From an uncultured Clostridia bacterium (GTDB lineage Bacteria; Bacillota; Clostridia; Peptostreptococcales; Anaerovoracaceae): DNA of 41,215 bases. Under the pieces are notes generated by a model. The model did no database searches. It had not been told where the DNA came from and saw only the letters and a program-made list of their open reading frames with translations. The stretch lies in the NCBI GenBank assembly GCA_944388495.1, contig CALXIZ010000038.1:1-41215 (forward strand). Direction: 5' to 3'. The stretch's first letter is position 1. Each line of letters opens with the position of its first letter. Of the stretch, positions 15,394 through 24,741 are shown piece after piece. The position numbers and the translations under genes were made by a program.

Positions 15394-17133
15394 ATGAGCA
15401 TGGTAAACATTACAATCGACGGAAAACCCGTACAGGTACCGGAAGGTACGACCGTTCTGGAAGCGGCAAAGCAGGTCGGAATCGATATCCCTACGCTCTG
15501 TTATCTGAAGGGTGTAAACGAAATCGGAGCCTGCAGAATGTGCCTGGTTGAAATCAAGGGCGCAAAGGCACTCCAGGCTGCCTGTGTTTATCCGGTAGCG
15601 GAGGGCAACGAAATCTACACGGCTTCTCCTGTTGTCAAGGAAGCGAGAAGAATCAATCTTGAACTTCTGCTCTCCAATCATAAAAGAGAGTGCCTGACCT
15701 GTGTCAGAAATAAGAACTGCGAGCTGCAGACTCTGGCAGAGGAACTCAATATCACGGATCTGGAATTTGAAGGCGAAAAGTGTGATCTCCCTCTCGACGA
15801 GACGTCTCCGTCTTTAGTAAGAGATCCTCAGAAGTGTATCGCCTGCAGACGCTGCGTAGCTGCCTGCAGAAATATCCAGAAAATCGGCGTTATCGATGCG
15901 GTAAACAGAGGCTTTACGACGACGATTTCTCCGGCCTTCGGACTGGGACTCGGCGAAGTGGCCTGCGTCAACTGCGGACAGTGTCTCGTAGCCTGTCCTG
16001 TGGGAGCGATTACGGAACAGAGCTCCATCAGACAGGTATGGAATGCGATCGCCGATCCGGACAAAGTCGTACTCGTACAGACAGCTCCGGCGGTAAGAGC
16101 GGCGATCGGCGAGGAATTCGGCATGCCGATCGGAACGGCGGCCACAAAGCAGATGGTCGGCGCGATGCTCGGACTCGGCTTTGATAAAGTATTTGATACG
16201 GATACGGCGGCTGACCTGACGATTCTCGAAGAGGGGACGGAGCTGCTGCAGAGACTGCAGAACGGAGGAAAACTGCCTCTGATCACATCCTGCAGCCCGG
16301 GCTGGATCAAGTACTGCGAGCACTATTATCCGGACTTCCTCGACAATCTCTCGTCCTGCAAGTCACCGCATGAAATGTTCGGCGCAGTGCTGAAAACATA
16401 TTATGCGGAGAAAAATAATATCGATCCGTCCAAGATCGTTACGGTATCCATCATGCCTTGTACGGCGAAGAAATTCGAGGCGAAGAGACCGGAGCTCGGA
16501 GACAAGGGACTTCAGGATGTCGATTACGTTCTGACGACCCGTGAACTGGCAAAGATGATCCGCGAAGCGCGCATCGAATTTACGAAATGTGAGGGCGAAT
16601 TTGAAAGTCCGTTCGGACCGGCTTCCGGTGCGGGCGTCATCTTCGGCGCGACGGGCGGCGTAATGGAAGCCGCTCTGAGAACGGTTGCCGACATTCTCAC
16701 GGGCCAGGATCTCCAGGATATCGAATATCACGATGTCAGAGGTCTGCAGGGCATCAAGGAGGCTTCCGTAAAGGTCGGAGATCTGGAAGTCAAGCTGGCG
16801 GTGGCACACGGCCTCGGCAATGCTTCCGCACTTCTCGATAAGATCAGAGCGGGCGAAGCGGAATATCACTTTGTCGAAATCATGGCCTGCCCTGGCGGCT
16901 GCGTCAACGGCGGAGGCCAGCCGATTCAGCCGGCCAGAATCAGAAACTGGGTCAATATTCCTCAGCTCAGAGGCCAGGCTCTTTACGAAGAAGACAGAAA
17001 CCTGCCGATCAGAAAATCGCATAAGAACCCTGTCATCATGAAGAACCTCTATGAAGACTGGCTCGGCGAACCGGGAAGCGAACAGGCACATCACCTGCTG
17101 CACACGACTTACACGGCCAGAGATAAGTTCTGA
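15394..17133 (+). CDS. hydA: Bifurcating [FeFe]-hydrogenase catalytic subunit A
   Basis: The protein has 579 residues. An N-terminal [2Fe-2S] domain (C36, C47, C50, C64) is followed by a His-ligated [4Fe-4S] site (H96, C100, C103, C109) and a 2[4Fe-4S] ferredoxin (C148/151/154/158 and C191/194/197/201). The H-cluster domain has TSCSPGW (298-304), MPCTAKKFE (354-362) and MACPGGCVNGGG (497-508), all intact. A C-terminal small-subunit-like segment ends the protein. This is the enzyme that makes or consumes H2. The maturases hydE, hydF and hydG are not in this window. The start ATG-AGC-ATG leaves two close choices, both behind AGGAGG. Confidence 0.96.
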   Translation: MSMVNITIDGKPVQVPEGTTVLEAAKQVGIDIPTLCYLKGVNEIGACRMCLVEIKGAKALQAACVYPVAEGNEIYTASPVVKEARRINLELLLSNHKRECLTCVRNKNCELQTLAEELNITDLEFEGEKCDLPLDETSPSLVRDPQKCIACRRCVAACRNIQKIGVIDAVNRGFTTTISPAFGLGLGEVACVNCGQCLVACPVGAITEQSSIRQVWNAIADPDKVVLVQTAPAVRAAIGEEFGMPIGTAATKQMVGAMLGLGFDKVFDTDTAADLTILEEGTELLQRLQNGGKLPLITSCSPGWIKYCEHYYPDFLDNLSSCKSPHEMFGAVLKTYYAEKNNIDPSKIVTVSIMPCTAKKFEAKRPELGDKGLQDVDYVLTTRELAKMIREARIEFTKCEGEFESPFGPASGAGVIFGATGGVMEAALRTVADILTGQDLQDIEYHDVRGLQGIKEASVKVGDLEVKLAVAHGLGNASALLDKIRAGEAEYHFVEIMACPGGCVNGGGQPIQPARIRNWVNIPQLRGQALYEEDRNLPIRKSHKNPVIMKNLYEDWLGEPGSEQAHHLLHTTYTARDKF

Positions 17134-17194
17134 TAGCCGGAAAGTCTGTATGCGGGGCGAGGCCCTTTCATAAAGAGAGAATACGGAATTCTGC

Positions 17195-17238
17195 GCGGAC
17201 GGTTCCGATGCCTTAAAAAGCATCGGAACCGTCCGCGT
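17195..17238 (+). terminator. Strong hairpin at the end of the hydrogenase operon
   Basis: A perfect 18-bp stem (17195-17212 with 17221-17238) encloses the loop CTTAAAAA. The sequence after it (TCTGTGTTATA) is only partly T-rich, so termination may be imperfect or need Rho. Confidence 0.55.
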
Positions 17239-17328
17239 CTGTGTTATACTGGAACGGAAGAGCTGAAAGCGGCGATTTCCGGCATGGCACGATAAAAACA
17301 CGATAAAAAACGGAAGGAGAGAGCATCT

Positions 17329-17367
17329 GTGATCAGTTTTTTTACCGGAATCTTCAGCAGAATGTAA
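17329..17367 (+). CDS. Possible 12-residue leader peptide upstream of hisC
   Basis: GTG at 17329 lies 7-9 nt after GGAAGGAGA and opens a 12-codon frame, read as MISFFTGIFSRM, ending at TAA. A hairpin with a CCGGAC/GTCCGG core (17372-17377 with 17390-17395) follows 4 bp after the stop. The arrangement looks like translation-coupled attenuation. There is no His codon, but 3 of 12 residues are Phe. It could also be chance. Confidence 0.3.
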   Translation: MISFFTGIFSRM

Positions 17368-17450
17368 AGGACCGGACGGAGGCTTTTCTGTCCGGATCCT
17401 GAAAATTTCAGAACAACACTCCGGATATATCATGAAGAAAGGAATAGGCG

Positions 17451-18551
17451 ATGACGACAACTTTTCTGTCAGAACTCGCTGCCGGTCTGGAACCTTACGT
17501 TCCGGGCGAGCAGCCGAAGGATAAAAAATATATCAAACTCAATACGAATGAAAATCCGTATCCGCCCTCGGAGGCGGTGATCCGGGCAATCGAAGAGGAG
17601 GCGGCGAATCTCCGCCTGTATCCGGATCCGGATGCGACGGCCGTGCGCACGGCCGCGGCGGAATATTACAACGATGCGCTGCAGCTTACGGGGACGGACC
17701 GGCTGACGGAGGAAAACATTTTCGTCGGCAACGGTTCGGATGAAGTGCTGGCGTTTCTTTTTCCGACTTTTTTCAAGGGGAAAAAGATCGCTTTCGCCGA
17801 TGTCACCTACAGCTTTTATCCCGTCTATGCGTCGCTCTTTGAAGTGCCGTATGAGCTGCTTCCTCTGAAAGAGGATCTGTCGGTCGACGTGGAACAGTAC
17901 TGCGGGGGACTGCCCGGGGATATCGGAGCAGTGCTGCTCTGTAATCCGAACGCTCCTACAGGCAGAGCGCTGCAGCTTGCGGAAATCGAACGCATTCTCG
18001 CCGCAAATCCTGAGAAGCTGATCGTCGTGGATGAAGCTTATGTGGATTTCGGGGCACAGACGGCTGCGGGAGCGGTAAACAGATATGAAAATCTGCTGAT
18101 CACACAGACATTGTCGAAATCGAGACAGCTGGCGGGGATACGCGCGGGAATCGCCGTCGCTTCGAAGTCTCTGATCGCAGGTATAAATGCCGTAAAAAAC
18201 TCGTTCAATTCCTACACGGCCGACCGGCTCGCCATCGCAGCGGCGGCGGCGGCGTTCCGCGACAGGCAGTATTTCGATATGACGAGAGAAAAGATCATCT
18301 CCACCAGACAGAGAACAGAGGAACAGCTGAGAGAGCTGGGATTTGACGTCATTCCTTCCTCATCGAATTTTCTCTTCGCCGCGCCGCGGGAAATCGAGGC
18401 GGCCGAACTTTTTTCACGTCTCAGAGAGGCGGGCATACTCGTCCGGTACTTTGCAAAACCGCGGATCGACGACCGGCTGCGCATCACTGTCGGGACGGAT
18501 GAAGAGATGGATGCGCTGATCCGGGAAATCCGAAACATTCTGGGAAGGTGA
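17451..18551 (+). CDS. hisC: Histidinol-phosphate aminotransferase family protein
   Basis: The protein has 366 residues. It is a fold-type I PLP aminotransferase that converts histidinol phosphate and imidazole-acetol phosphate; paralogues accept aromatic amino acids. HisC hallmarks are KLNTNENPYPPS (about 29-40), VGNGSDEVL (about 91-99), CNPNAPTGR (about 164-172), VVDEAYVDF (about 188-196) and the PLP-lysine segment TLSKSRQLAGIRAG. A C-terminal Arg in RITVGTDEEMD contacts the substrate carboxylate. It is not in a his operon here, and uvrC starts 6 bp after its stop. A role in phenylalanine or tyrosine transamination remains possible. Confidence 0.9.
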   Translation: MTTTFLSELAAGLEPYVPGEQPKDKKYIKLNTNENPYPPSEAVIRAIEEEAANLRLYPDPDATAVRTAAAEYYNDALQLTGTDRLTEENIFVGNGSDEVLAFLFPTFFKGKKIAFADVTYSFYPVYASLFEVPYELLPLKEDLSVDVEQYCGGLPGDIGAVLLCNPNAPTGRALQLAEIERILAANPEKLIVVDEAYVDFGAQTAAGAVNRYENLLITQTLSKSRQLAGIRAGIAVASKSLIAGINAVKNSFNSYTADRLAIAAAAAAFRDRQYFDMTREKIISTRQRTEEQLRELGFDVIPSSSNFLFAAPREIEAAELFSRLREAGILVRYFAKPRIDDRLRITVGTDEEMDALIREIRNILGR

Positions 18552-18557
18552 AAGCGC

Positions 18558-20498
18558 TTGTTTGACATAAAGGAAAATCTGAAAAAGCTGCCGGATAAGC
18601 CGGGAGTCTATCTTCACAGAGATAAGCTGGGACACGTTATCTATGTGGGAAAGGCGGTTTCTCTGAAAAACCGCGTTCGCCAGTATTTTCAGTCGCAGAC
18701 AAATATGCCGCCGAAGGTGCGGGCGATGGTGGAGCATATCGAGGAATTTGAATATATCACCACCGATTCCGAGATGGAAGCGCTCATACTGGAGTGTAAT
18801 CTGATAAAGAAGTACATGCCGAAGTATAATGTGCTTCTGAGAGATGACAAGACATATCCGTATATCAAAGTGACGACGGGAGAAGATTTTCCGCGCGTGA
18901 TCAAGACGAGACGCGTCATCGGAGACGGTTCACGCTACTTCGGCCCCTACAGTGATGCGGGAGCCGTCAATGAGATCATCGATCTTTTAAACAGTGTGTA
19001 CCTTCTGAAGAGATGTTCGGCGAAGTCTTTTCCGAAGGATTTCCGTCCGTGCCTGAACTACCATATCGAACAGTGCAGAGGCGTCTGTGCCGGCAGAGTG
19101 TCGAAAGAAGAGTACGGACGCCAGATCGAAAAGGTACTGTCTTTTCTGAAGGGGCAGAATCAGGAGATGATCGAAACGCTGACGGAACGCATGCGGCAGG
19201 AATCGGAGGCTCTCAATTTCGAACGCGCTGCGGAATACAGAGATAAAATCGAAGCGGTAAAGGCGATCAGTGAAAAACAGAAGGTTGTGCTCAGTTCGGC
19301 GGGCGATATGGATCTCATACTTTCCGCAAAGGGGACGGAGGGTGTCTATATCGTCATGTTTTTCGTCCGGGGCGGGAAACTGTGCGGCAGAGAGAGCTAT
19401 ACCATGGAATCAGAGATGAGCGACGACAGAAAGACGATCGTCTCTTCTTTCATCAAACAGCATTACCGCGGGGATATGCTGATTCCGAAAGAGATCGCAC
19501 TGGAAGAGGAGACGGAGGATATGCGGCTGCTGTCGCAGTGGCTTTCCGGACTTCGCGGCGCACAGGTCCGTCTCTTTGTGCCGCAGAAAGGCGATAAGCA
19601 TGCGCTGATGGAGATGGCGCGCCGTGATGTGATCGAAATGATGAAAGTGCTCGATCAGCGAGCCGCTTCGGGACGGGAACGCAGTGCGGAGGCGGCGCGG
19701 GAGCTGGAGAAGATCTTCGGCGCCGCCGTCGCGGCGGCGGAAGAGGAGCAGCTGAGAGCTTCCGAAGAGAAACCGGAGATACGGCGGCCGGATGCGGAAA
19801 AACGTCCGGCAGGCATGTGGCGTATAGAGTCTTATGATATTTCAAATACCGGCGGAGTGGATTCCGTGGGTGTGATGGTCGTTTTTGAAAACGGAAAGCC
19901 GGACCGCCAGTCTTATCGCAAATTCCGGATACGCACGACAGACGGGCCGGACGATTATGCCGGCATGCAGGAGGTCATCTACCGCAGATTCCGGAGGGCC
20001 CAGAAGGGTGATCCCGGATTCCGGAGAAGGCCGGATCTTCTGTTTATAGACGGAGGAAAGGGACATGTGAATGCGGTGGAGGAAGTTCTGTCGGCAATGG
20101 GAGAACATATCGTCACGGCCGGCATGGTAAAGGACGACAGACACCGCACGAGAGGCCTGATCGTGAACGGGCGGGAGGTCGTTCTGAAAGAGCATCCCGC
20201 TCTGTTCCGCTATGTCACTTCGATCCAGGATGAGGTCCACCGCTTTGCCATCGATTATCACCGCGGAATCCGCAGCAAAAATATGAGCCGCTCTGTTCTC
20301 GATGAAATACCCGGAATCGGAGAACAGCGCAAGAAAGCGCTTCTGGCGGCATTCGGCAGTATCGGCGCGATCCGCGAAGCGGATGTGCAGCGGCTGACGG
20401 AGGTGGAAGGAATGAACAGAAAGGCGGCGGAGGCGGTATATCTGTATTTCCGGAAAGAGAAAGAAAATCCCGCGCCGGCGGATCCGGCGCAGAGCTGA
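18558..20498 (+). CDS. uvrC: Excinuclease ABC subunit C
   Basis: The protein has 646 residues and makes the dual incisions of nucleotide excision repair with UvrB. It starts at a TTG, 6 bp after hisC and behind GGAAGG. The N-terminal GIY-YIG nuclease is PGVYLHRDKLGHVIYVGKA (residues 14-32). A UVR/UvrB-binding motif is at about 205-240 (LNFERAAEYRDKI). The central RNase H-like nuclease domain has ESYDISNTGGVDSVG and LLFIDGGKGH. Tandem helix-hairpin-helix motifs (EIPGIGEQRKKALL and EVEGMNRKAAEAV) close the protein. An Ala/Glu-rich insert lies at about 370-410. All catalytic regions appear intact. Confidence 0.95.
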   Translation: MFDIKENLKKLPDKPGVYLHRDKLGHVIYVGKAVSLKNRVRQYFQSQTNMPPKVRAMVEHIEEFEYITTDSEMEALILECNLIKKYMPKYNVLLRDDKTYPYIKVTTGEDFPRVIKTRRVIGDGSRYFGPYSDAGAVNEIIDLLNSVYLLKRCSAKSFPKDFRPCLNYHIEQCRGVCAGRVSKEEYGRQIEKVLSFLKGQNQEMIETLTERMRQESEALNFERAAEYRDKIEAVKAISEKQKVVLSSAGDMDLILSAKGTEGVYIVMFFVRGGKLCGRESYTMESEMSDDRKTIVSSFIKQHYRGDMLIPKEIALEEETEDMRLLSQWLSGLRGAQVRLFVPQKGDKHALMEMARRDVIEMMKVLDQRAASGRERSAEAARELEKIFGAAVAAAEEEQLRASEEKPEIRRPDAEKRPAGMWRIESYDISNTGGVDSVGVMVVFENGKPDRQSYRKFRIRTTDGPDDYAGMQEVIYRRFRRAQKGDPGFRRRPDLLFIDGGKGHVNAVEEVLSAMGEHIVTAGMVKDDRHRTRGLIVNGREVVLKEHPALFRYVTSIQDEVHRFAIDYHRGIRSKNMSRSVLDEIPGIGEQRKKALLAAFGSIGAIREADVQRLTEVEGMNRKAAEAVYLYFRKEKENPAPADPAQS

Positions 20499-20521
20499 TA
20501 TCCGGCCGCGATACGGAAAAG

Positions 20522-20564
20522 GAAAAAGCGCTGTACCGGCGGAAAAGTCCGCCGGTACAGCGCT
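20522..20564 (-). terminator. Intrinsic terminator of the DUF1292 gene
   Basis: A perfect 17-bp stem (20527-20543 with 20548-20564, loop AAAG) is followed on the minus strand by TTTTT (20526-20522). It may also stop uvrC transcripts from the other side, without a T-tract. Confidence 0.75.
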
Positions 20565-20598
20565 CGACTGCATTATCTGCTGTATTTTTCCGTTCTGA

Positions 20599-20886
20599 TT
20601 ATTCTTCTTCGAGAGACAGCAGTTCAAATTCCGCAGCGACTTTTTCAAATTCTGCATCATCTTCGATATCGATCAGTTCAAATTCCTCATCCTCGAGCTC
20701 TTTGTAGCCGTAGATGTAGACATCGTCCGTGCCGTCCTGCGGAAGAAGTGCGATATATTCCTTTCCTTCAAAATCGAAGATACCGAGAATCTCACATTCT
20801 ATATCATCGCTGTCATCAAACTGAAGTGTAATGTATTCTGCATCGTCGTCGAATGCATCATTTGCGGGAATTTTATCTTCAGCCAT
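20599..20886 (-). CDS. DUF1292 family protein
   Basis: The protein has 95 residues and is strongly acidic. The central segment ITLQFDDSDDIECEILGIFDFEGKEYIALLP, with YIYGYKE following, is the DUF1292 pattern found in many Firmicutes. The family's function is unknown. No signal peptide or membrane span is visible. It has its own promoter and terminator, lies convergent with uvrC, and its ATG follows AAAGGAGAAAG. Confidence 0.88.
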   Translation of the reverse strand: MAEDKIPANDAFDDDAEYITLQFDDSDDIECEILGIFDFEGKEYIALLPQDGTDDVYIYGYKELEDEEFELIDIEDDAEFEKVAAEFELLSLEEE

Positions 20887-20934
20887 AAAATCTTTCTCCT
20901 TTCCGTTCTCCTTGATTTGCGCCCGGTCGAGTTC

Positions 20935-20963
20935 ATTATAGCATCCGCAAAAAGCACAGGCAA
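20935..20963 (-). promoter_or_regulatory. sigma-A promoter of the DUF1292 gene
   Basis: On the minus strand: TTGCCT (20963-20958), a 17-nt spacer and TATAAT (20940-20935), about 50 bp upstream of the start codon. Confidence 0.6.
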
Positions 20964-21063
20964 TTAATTTATGGGACAGCGGAGTAAAACACGGCGGATT
21001 TATTTCCGGAGAATGTCAGCCGGAAAAAGCCGCCGGAATCCTTTTTTCTTTCGAGAATGAGAG

Positions 21064-21093
21064 TTTTCACAGATACATATCTTCTGCTATAAT
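21064..21093 (+). promoter_or_regulatory. Promoter of the SLH-transglutaminase gene
   Basis: TTTTCA (21064-21069), an 18-nt spacer and a perfect TATAAT (21088-21093), 54 bp before the ATG, whose site is AAAGGAAAGG. Confidence 0.5.
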
Positions 21094-21146
21094 TATCAAA
21101 TGACGGTCCGGAAGGGACCTGAAAAAGAAAGGAAAGGAAACAAGAC

Positions 21147-22967
21147 ATGAGAAAAAGAAAATCTTTCAGACTGACGGCAGGAATGCTGACAGCCGTTCTC
21201 TGCCTGACGGCAGCTGTTCCGGCCGTATCCTATGCTGATGAACCTGCGGACAGCGCAGCGGGCGGAATATCGCATGCCGCCTATATCCGGGGATTTGAAG
21301 ACGGCACAATCCGCCCTCAGGAGGCGGTAACTCGCGCACAGGCGGCACAGATGATCTTCACCCTCACAGAAAAAAACGGTGCGGATGATCCGGCTGCCGG
21401 AGCTGAGGACGGATCACAGAACGGCAGTCAGGAAAAGCGGAGCGCGGAATTCAGCGATGTAGCGGACGGCGCCTGGTATCATGAAGCGGTCACCGCTCTG
21501 ACAGAGCGCGGAATTCTGAACGGATACGAGGACGGAACATTCCTGCCGGACAGAACGATCACGCGTGCCGAACTGGCTTCCATCGTCATCCGCGCCGCTG
21601 AAGGAGAAGAGACTGCGGTGAAGGAAAACACCGCCTTCTCTGATGTGGCGGCGGACGCATGGTATGCGGAAGCCGTTGCGAAAGCCTCTGAAAACGGCTG
21701 GATCACAGGATATGAAGACGGAACATTCCGTCCGTCCGGAAACGCGACGAGAGCGGAATCCGTCGCGATGCTCAACAGAGTCTTTGAGAGAAGCGCGGAC
21801 AGATTTACTCTCAATATGGCTGATGATATCCGTGTGATGCCGGATGTGACCAGCTCTCACTGGGCGTATTACGATCTCATCGAAGCGCTGACGGAGCACA
21901 CCTGCACCCGCACGGACAGCGGCGAAAGCTGGATTTCGCATGAACCGGGAACGGTAGATCTGGCAGCCGGCTGGCATAATATCGGCGGAGAGCTGTTTCA
22001 TGTAAATGAAAGAGGACTCTTCGACTACCGGACGGAGGTCGACGGACTGACGCTGGATGTTCACGGCAGATATACGACAGGAGACAGCGAACTCGACGCG
22101 CTTCTGACGGAAGCGGCAGAAGAGGCTCTGACAGACGGCATGACACAGCCGCAGCGCCTGAGAGCCATGTATGATTACGCGATGGATACCTTCTCTTACC
22201 GCGGTGCGGAAAATGTCGAGACGGGAAGCACGGGCTGGGAGACAGAGATCGCAAAGACGATGCTGTCCGCGAAGAAGGGAAACTGTTATTCCTGGGCGGC
22301 GGCATATACGTATCTCGCACGTAAAGTAGGCTATCCGGCTGAAGCCATCGCCGGAGAGAGTATTTCACCGAAGGGAAACCGTTCGATTCATGCCTGGACG
22401 GAAATCGTGATCGACGGTACGGCTTATACCTTTGATCCGGAAATAGAGGCTGTATATGCCGCTACCTACGGTGAAGACTATGATCTGTACATGAAGACAT
22501 ACGGCACGACGCCGCTGACCTATATCAAGCCGGAAGTGCAGGAACCGGAGCCGGAGCCGGGTGAAGAAACGGAAACCGATCCGAAGCTGACGGAAATTCT
22601 CTCGTTCGTCTACGACGGTATCGAATCTCCTGCTGTGGAGCCGGTGGCTCTGAACGCGGATAATGAAAAGTATTATCTCGGCGTGGAGGGTCTCGACTAC
22701 AGAGCGGGAATCGGAAGTGACGCTATGATCACGTCGATCGCACACTCTGTCGTTCTCATCGAGATGGAGGAAGGCGCCGATATTGAAGCGGCGAAAAAGA
22801 GTATCAAGGAAAACGCCGACGGAATAAAATGGATCTGTGTCGGTGTAAGTGATGAAAATATCCGTGTGGAAAGTGTCGGAAATTATGTACTGCTCGTCAT
22901 GGATGAGAATTCTCAGGCATATATCGATAATTTCCTTGAAAATGCGGATGCTATCGAAAATCTTTAA
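21147..22967 (+). CDS. Cell-surface protein: three SLH domains, transglutaminase-like domain, DUF4358-like C-terminus
   Basis: The protein has 606 residues. A signal peptide covers 1-30 (AVSYA then DEPAD). Three S-layer homology domains follow (about 40-78, 98-155, 160-215), each with the YEDGTF or FEDGTI repeat and AWYAEAV or similar helices; they would bind pyruvylated wall polymer. A transglutaminase-like core holds Cys near 380 (KGNCYSWAAAY), His near 415 (SIHAWTE) and Asp near 430 (YTFDPE), so the catalytic triad looks intact. A Pro/Glu linker (EVQEPEPEPGEETE) leads to a C-terminal domain resembling DUF4358. The enzyme would act on peptides or wall proteins at the surface, as a protease or cross-linker. 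The dipeptidase gene starts 57 bp downstream. Confidence 0.85.
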   Translation: MRKRKSFRLTAGMLTAVLCLTAAVPAVSYADEPADSAAGGISHAAYIRGFEDGTIRPQEAVTRAQAAQMIFTLTEKNGADDPAAGAEDGSQNGSQEKRSAEFSDVADGAWYHEAVTALTERGILNGYEDGTFLPDRTITRAELASIVIRAAEGEETAVKENTAFSDVAADAWYAEAVAKASENGWITGYEDGTFRPSGNATRAESVAMLNRVFERSADRFTLNMADDIRVMPDVTSSHWAYYDLIEALTEHTCTRTDSGESWISHEPGTVDLAAGWHNIGGELFHVNERGLFDYRTEVDGLTLDVHGRYTTGDSELDALLTEAAEEALTDGMTQPQRLRAMYDYAMDTFSYRGAENVETGSTGWETEIAKTMLSAKKGNCYSWAAAYTYLARKVGYPAEAIAGESISPKGNRSIHAWTEIVIDGTAYTFDPEIEAVYAATYGEDYDLYMKTYGTTPLTYIKPEVQEPEPEPGEETETDPKLTEILSFVYDGIESPAVEPVALNADNEKYYLGVEGLDYRAGIGSDAMITSIAHSVVLIEMEEGADIEAAKKSIKENADGIKWICVGVSDENIRVESVGNYVLLVMDENSQAYIDNFLENADAIENL

Positions 22968-23023
22968 CGGATGCGGATCCGGCAGATAAAACCGGAGATG
23001 CTGCAGGACAGGACGGATATGAT

Positions 23024-24661
23024 ATGGAAGGCTCTGAAGAAAGAAAGACGGATACAAAAGAACAGAATACAGCTCCGGAAAAAATTACGGACAGTACGAC
23101 AGCGGGCGTTCTGAAAGAATTTGCGGCATTCTGCAGATTCCCGCACGGATCCGGAAATGAAGAAAAGATTGCGGAATATCTTTCGGAACGCCTGAAAAAA
23201 GAAGGCCTTTCTCCTGAGACAGACAGTGCCGGAAATCTTATCTGTGACATACCGGCTTCCGGCGGCTGCGGGGAGGCTCCGCTGACTGTGCTTCAGGGAC
23301 ACATGGATATGGTGTGTGCGGCACTCGACGATTCCTACTGTCCGGAGACAGATCCTGTCATCTGGAAGCTGGGGGAAGAGAAGGAAAGCGGCAGGCTTCT
23401 TCTGCAGAGCGACGGAAGATCCTCTCTGGGCGCCGACTGCGGTCTCGGAAATGCGGTTCTGCTGTGGACGGTATTTTCCGGCGGATGCGTTCACGGCCCT
23501 CTGCGCCTGATCTTCACTGTGGAAGAGGAAATCGGTCTGGCCGGGGCAAAAAAACTGGATGCATCGGTATTTGACGATGTGAAATATGTGATCAATGTGG
23601 ACGGCTTTCACTGGGGGCGCCTGGTGGCAGGAAGTGCGAGCGGGAGCAGAGAAACCTATACGTCTCCCGCCCGCTTTGTGCGTCTGGCCTCTTCTGAAGA
23701 TGAAGCCGCCGCGAAGAACGGCGGAGGGAAAGAAAAGCAGTGCGCAAAGACAAAAAAAAGCGGACTGATCGCTTTCGAAGTCTGTGTGTTCGGCTTTCAG
23801 AGCGGTCATTCCGGCTATGATATCAGTAAAGGACGCGCCAATGCGATCCGTCTTCTAAACGGCCTTCTCAGAGATCTTACAGAACGGAAAATCATCTGCC
23901 GTCTGGCCGCATATCACGGCGGATGCGGGCATAATGTCATTCCGGGTGACGCTTCCGCGGTCGTCGTCATAAGGCGGAAGGATCTTCTTGTGTTTCAGGA
24001 TTCCGTCAGAAAGCTGATGAGCCGGATCATGACCGACTATGAGATCAGCGATCCGGACGGCACGCTCTTTTACAATGAAATCGCTCTGCCGGAATATGTA
24101 CTCGCAGCGGAGGACGGACAGAATCTGGTGGATTTCATGGCTTCGATTCACGACGGCGTTCTGCACTGGATGAAGGAGATTCCGGGAATGCCGGATACTT
24201 CATCGAATCTGGGCATGGTGAAATGCTGTGCACAGGAGATCGCCGGAGGAGAAGCCGGCGGTATATGTGTGAAAACATTTGCGCGCAGCATGACGCCGGA
24301 ATATCATGACGAGGTTCTCAGGGAACACAGAGAAGCGGCGGAAAAATACGGTTTCCGCGATGATATCAGCGAATACGGAGTCTGGCGCTTCGACAGCGGC
24401 AATCCGCTGATCCGTCTGACGTCACAGGCATTCCGCAGAATTACGGGAAAAGAGCCGGAAGTGACGGCGGAGCATGTCGGCCTGGAGCCTTCCGTATTCT
24501 GCGGCAAAGCGGACCATCTGCATATGATAAATGTGGGAGCGGATATCATCGATCCGCACACAGTCCACGAACGCGTTCACGTCGATACGATCCGGCCTTT
24601 TGCACTGGTCATGGCGGAGGTTCTGGAGATGATCGGAAGAGAAAAAAATACAGAGACGTGA
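23024..24661 (+). CDS. pepD: Aminoacyl-histidine dipeptidase (PepD, family M20C)
   Basis: The protein has 545 residues. It is a cytosolic di-zinc dipeptidase of broad specificity. Metal and catalytic residues are QGHMDMV (H93, D95), SLGADCGLGNA, TVEEEIGLAGA (Glu-Glu pair) and the C-terminal HVGLEPSVF and DPHTVHERVH segments. The first 25 residues are a charged extension not needed by the fold. A Lys/Glu/Gly-rich insert (about 225-245) lengthens it beyond the usual 480-500 residues. The ribosome binding site is weak, and the gene follows the surface transglutaminase gene by 57 bp without a terminator, so coupling is likely. Confidence 0.9.
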   Translation: MEGSEERKTDTKEQNTAPEKITDSTTAGVLKEFAAFCRFPHGSGNEEKIAEYLSERLKKEGLSPETDSAGNLICDIPASGGCGEAPLTVLQGHMDMVCAALDDSYCPETDPVIWKLGEEKESGRLLLQSDGRSSLGADCGLGNAVLLWTVFSGGCVHGPLRLIFTVEEEIGLAGAKKLDASVFDDVKYVINVDGFHWGRLVAGSASGSRETYTSPARFVRLASSEDEAAAKNGGGKEKQCAKTKKSGLIAFEVCVFGFQSGHSGYDISKGRANAIRLLNGLLRDLTERKIICRLAAYHGGCGHNVIPGDASAVVVIRRKDLLVFQDSVRKLMSRIMTDYEISDPDGTLFYNEIALPEYVLAAEDGQNLVDFMASIHDGVLHWMKEIPGMPDTSSNLGMVKCCAQEIAGGEAGGICVKTFARSMTPEYHDEVLREHREAAEKYGFRDDISEYGVWRFDSGNPLIRLTSQAFRRITGKEPEVTAEHVGLEPSVFCGKADHLHMINVGADIIDPHTVHERVHVDTIRPFALVMAEVLEMIGREKNTET

Positions 24662-24741
24662 TGAAAACGGACGTCCGGATGAAAAAAGAGCAGATGACAG
24701 AAGCGGTCAGAGATTTCCGCCTGCGCGCGGCTGCGCCGCTG

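Larger units (their letters stand above)
17134..17450. other. 317-bp region between hydA and hisC
   Basis: It contains a very strong hairpin, a TATACT hexamer (17246-17251) without a good -35, a possible 12-codon leader peptide, and a second small hairpin. Each is listed separately. Confidence 0.6.
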
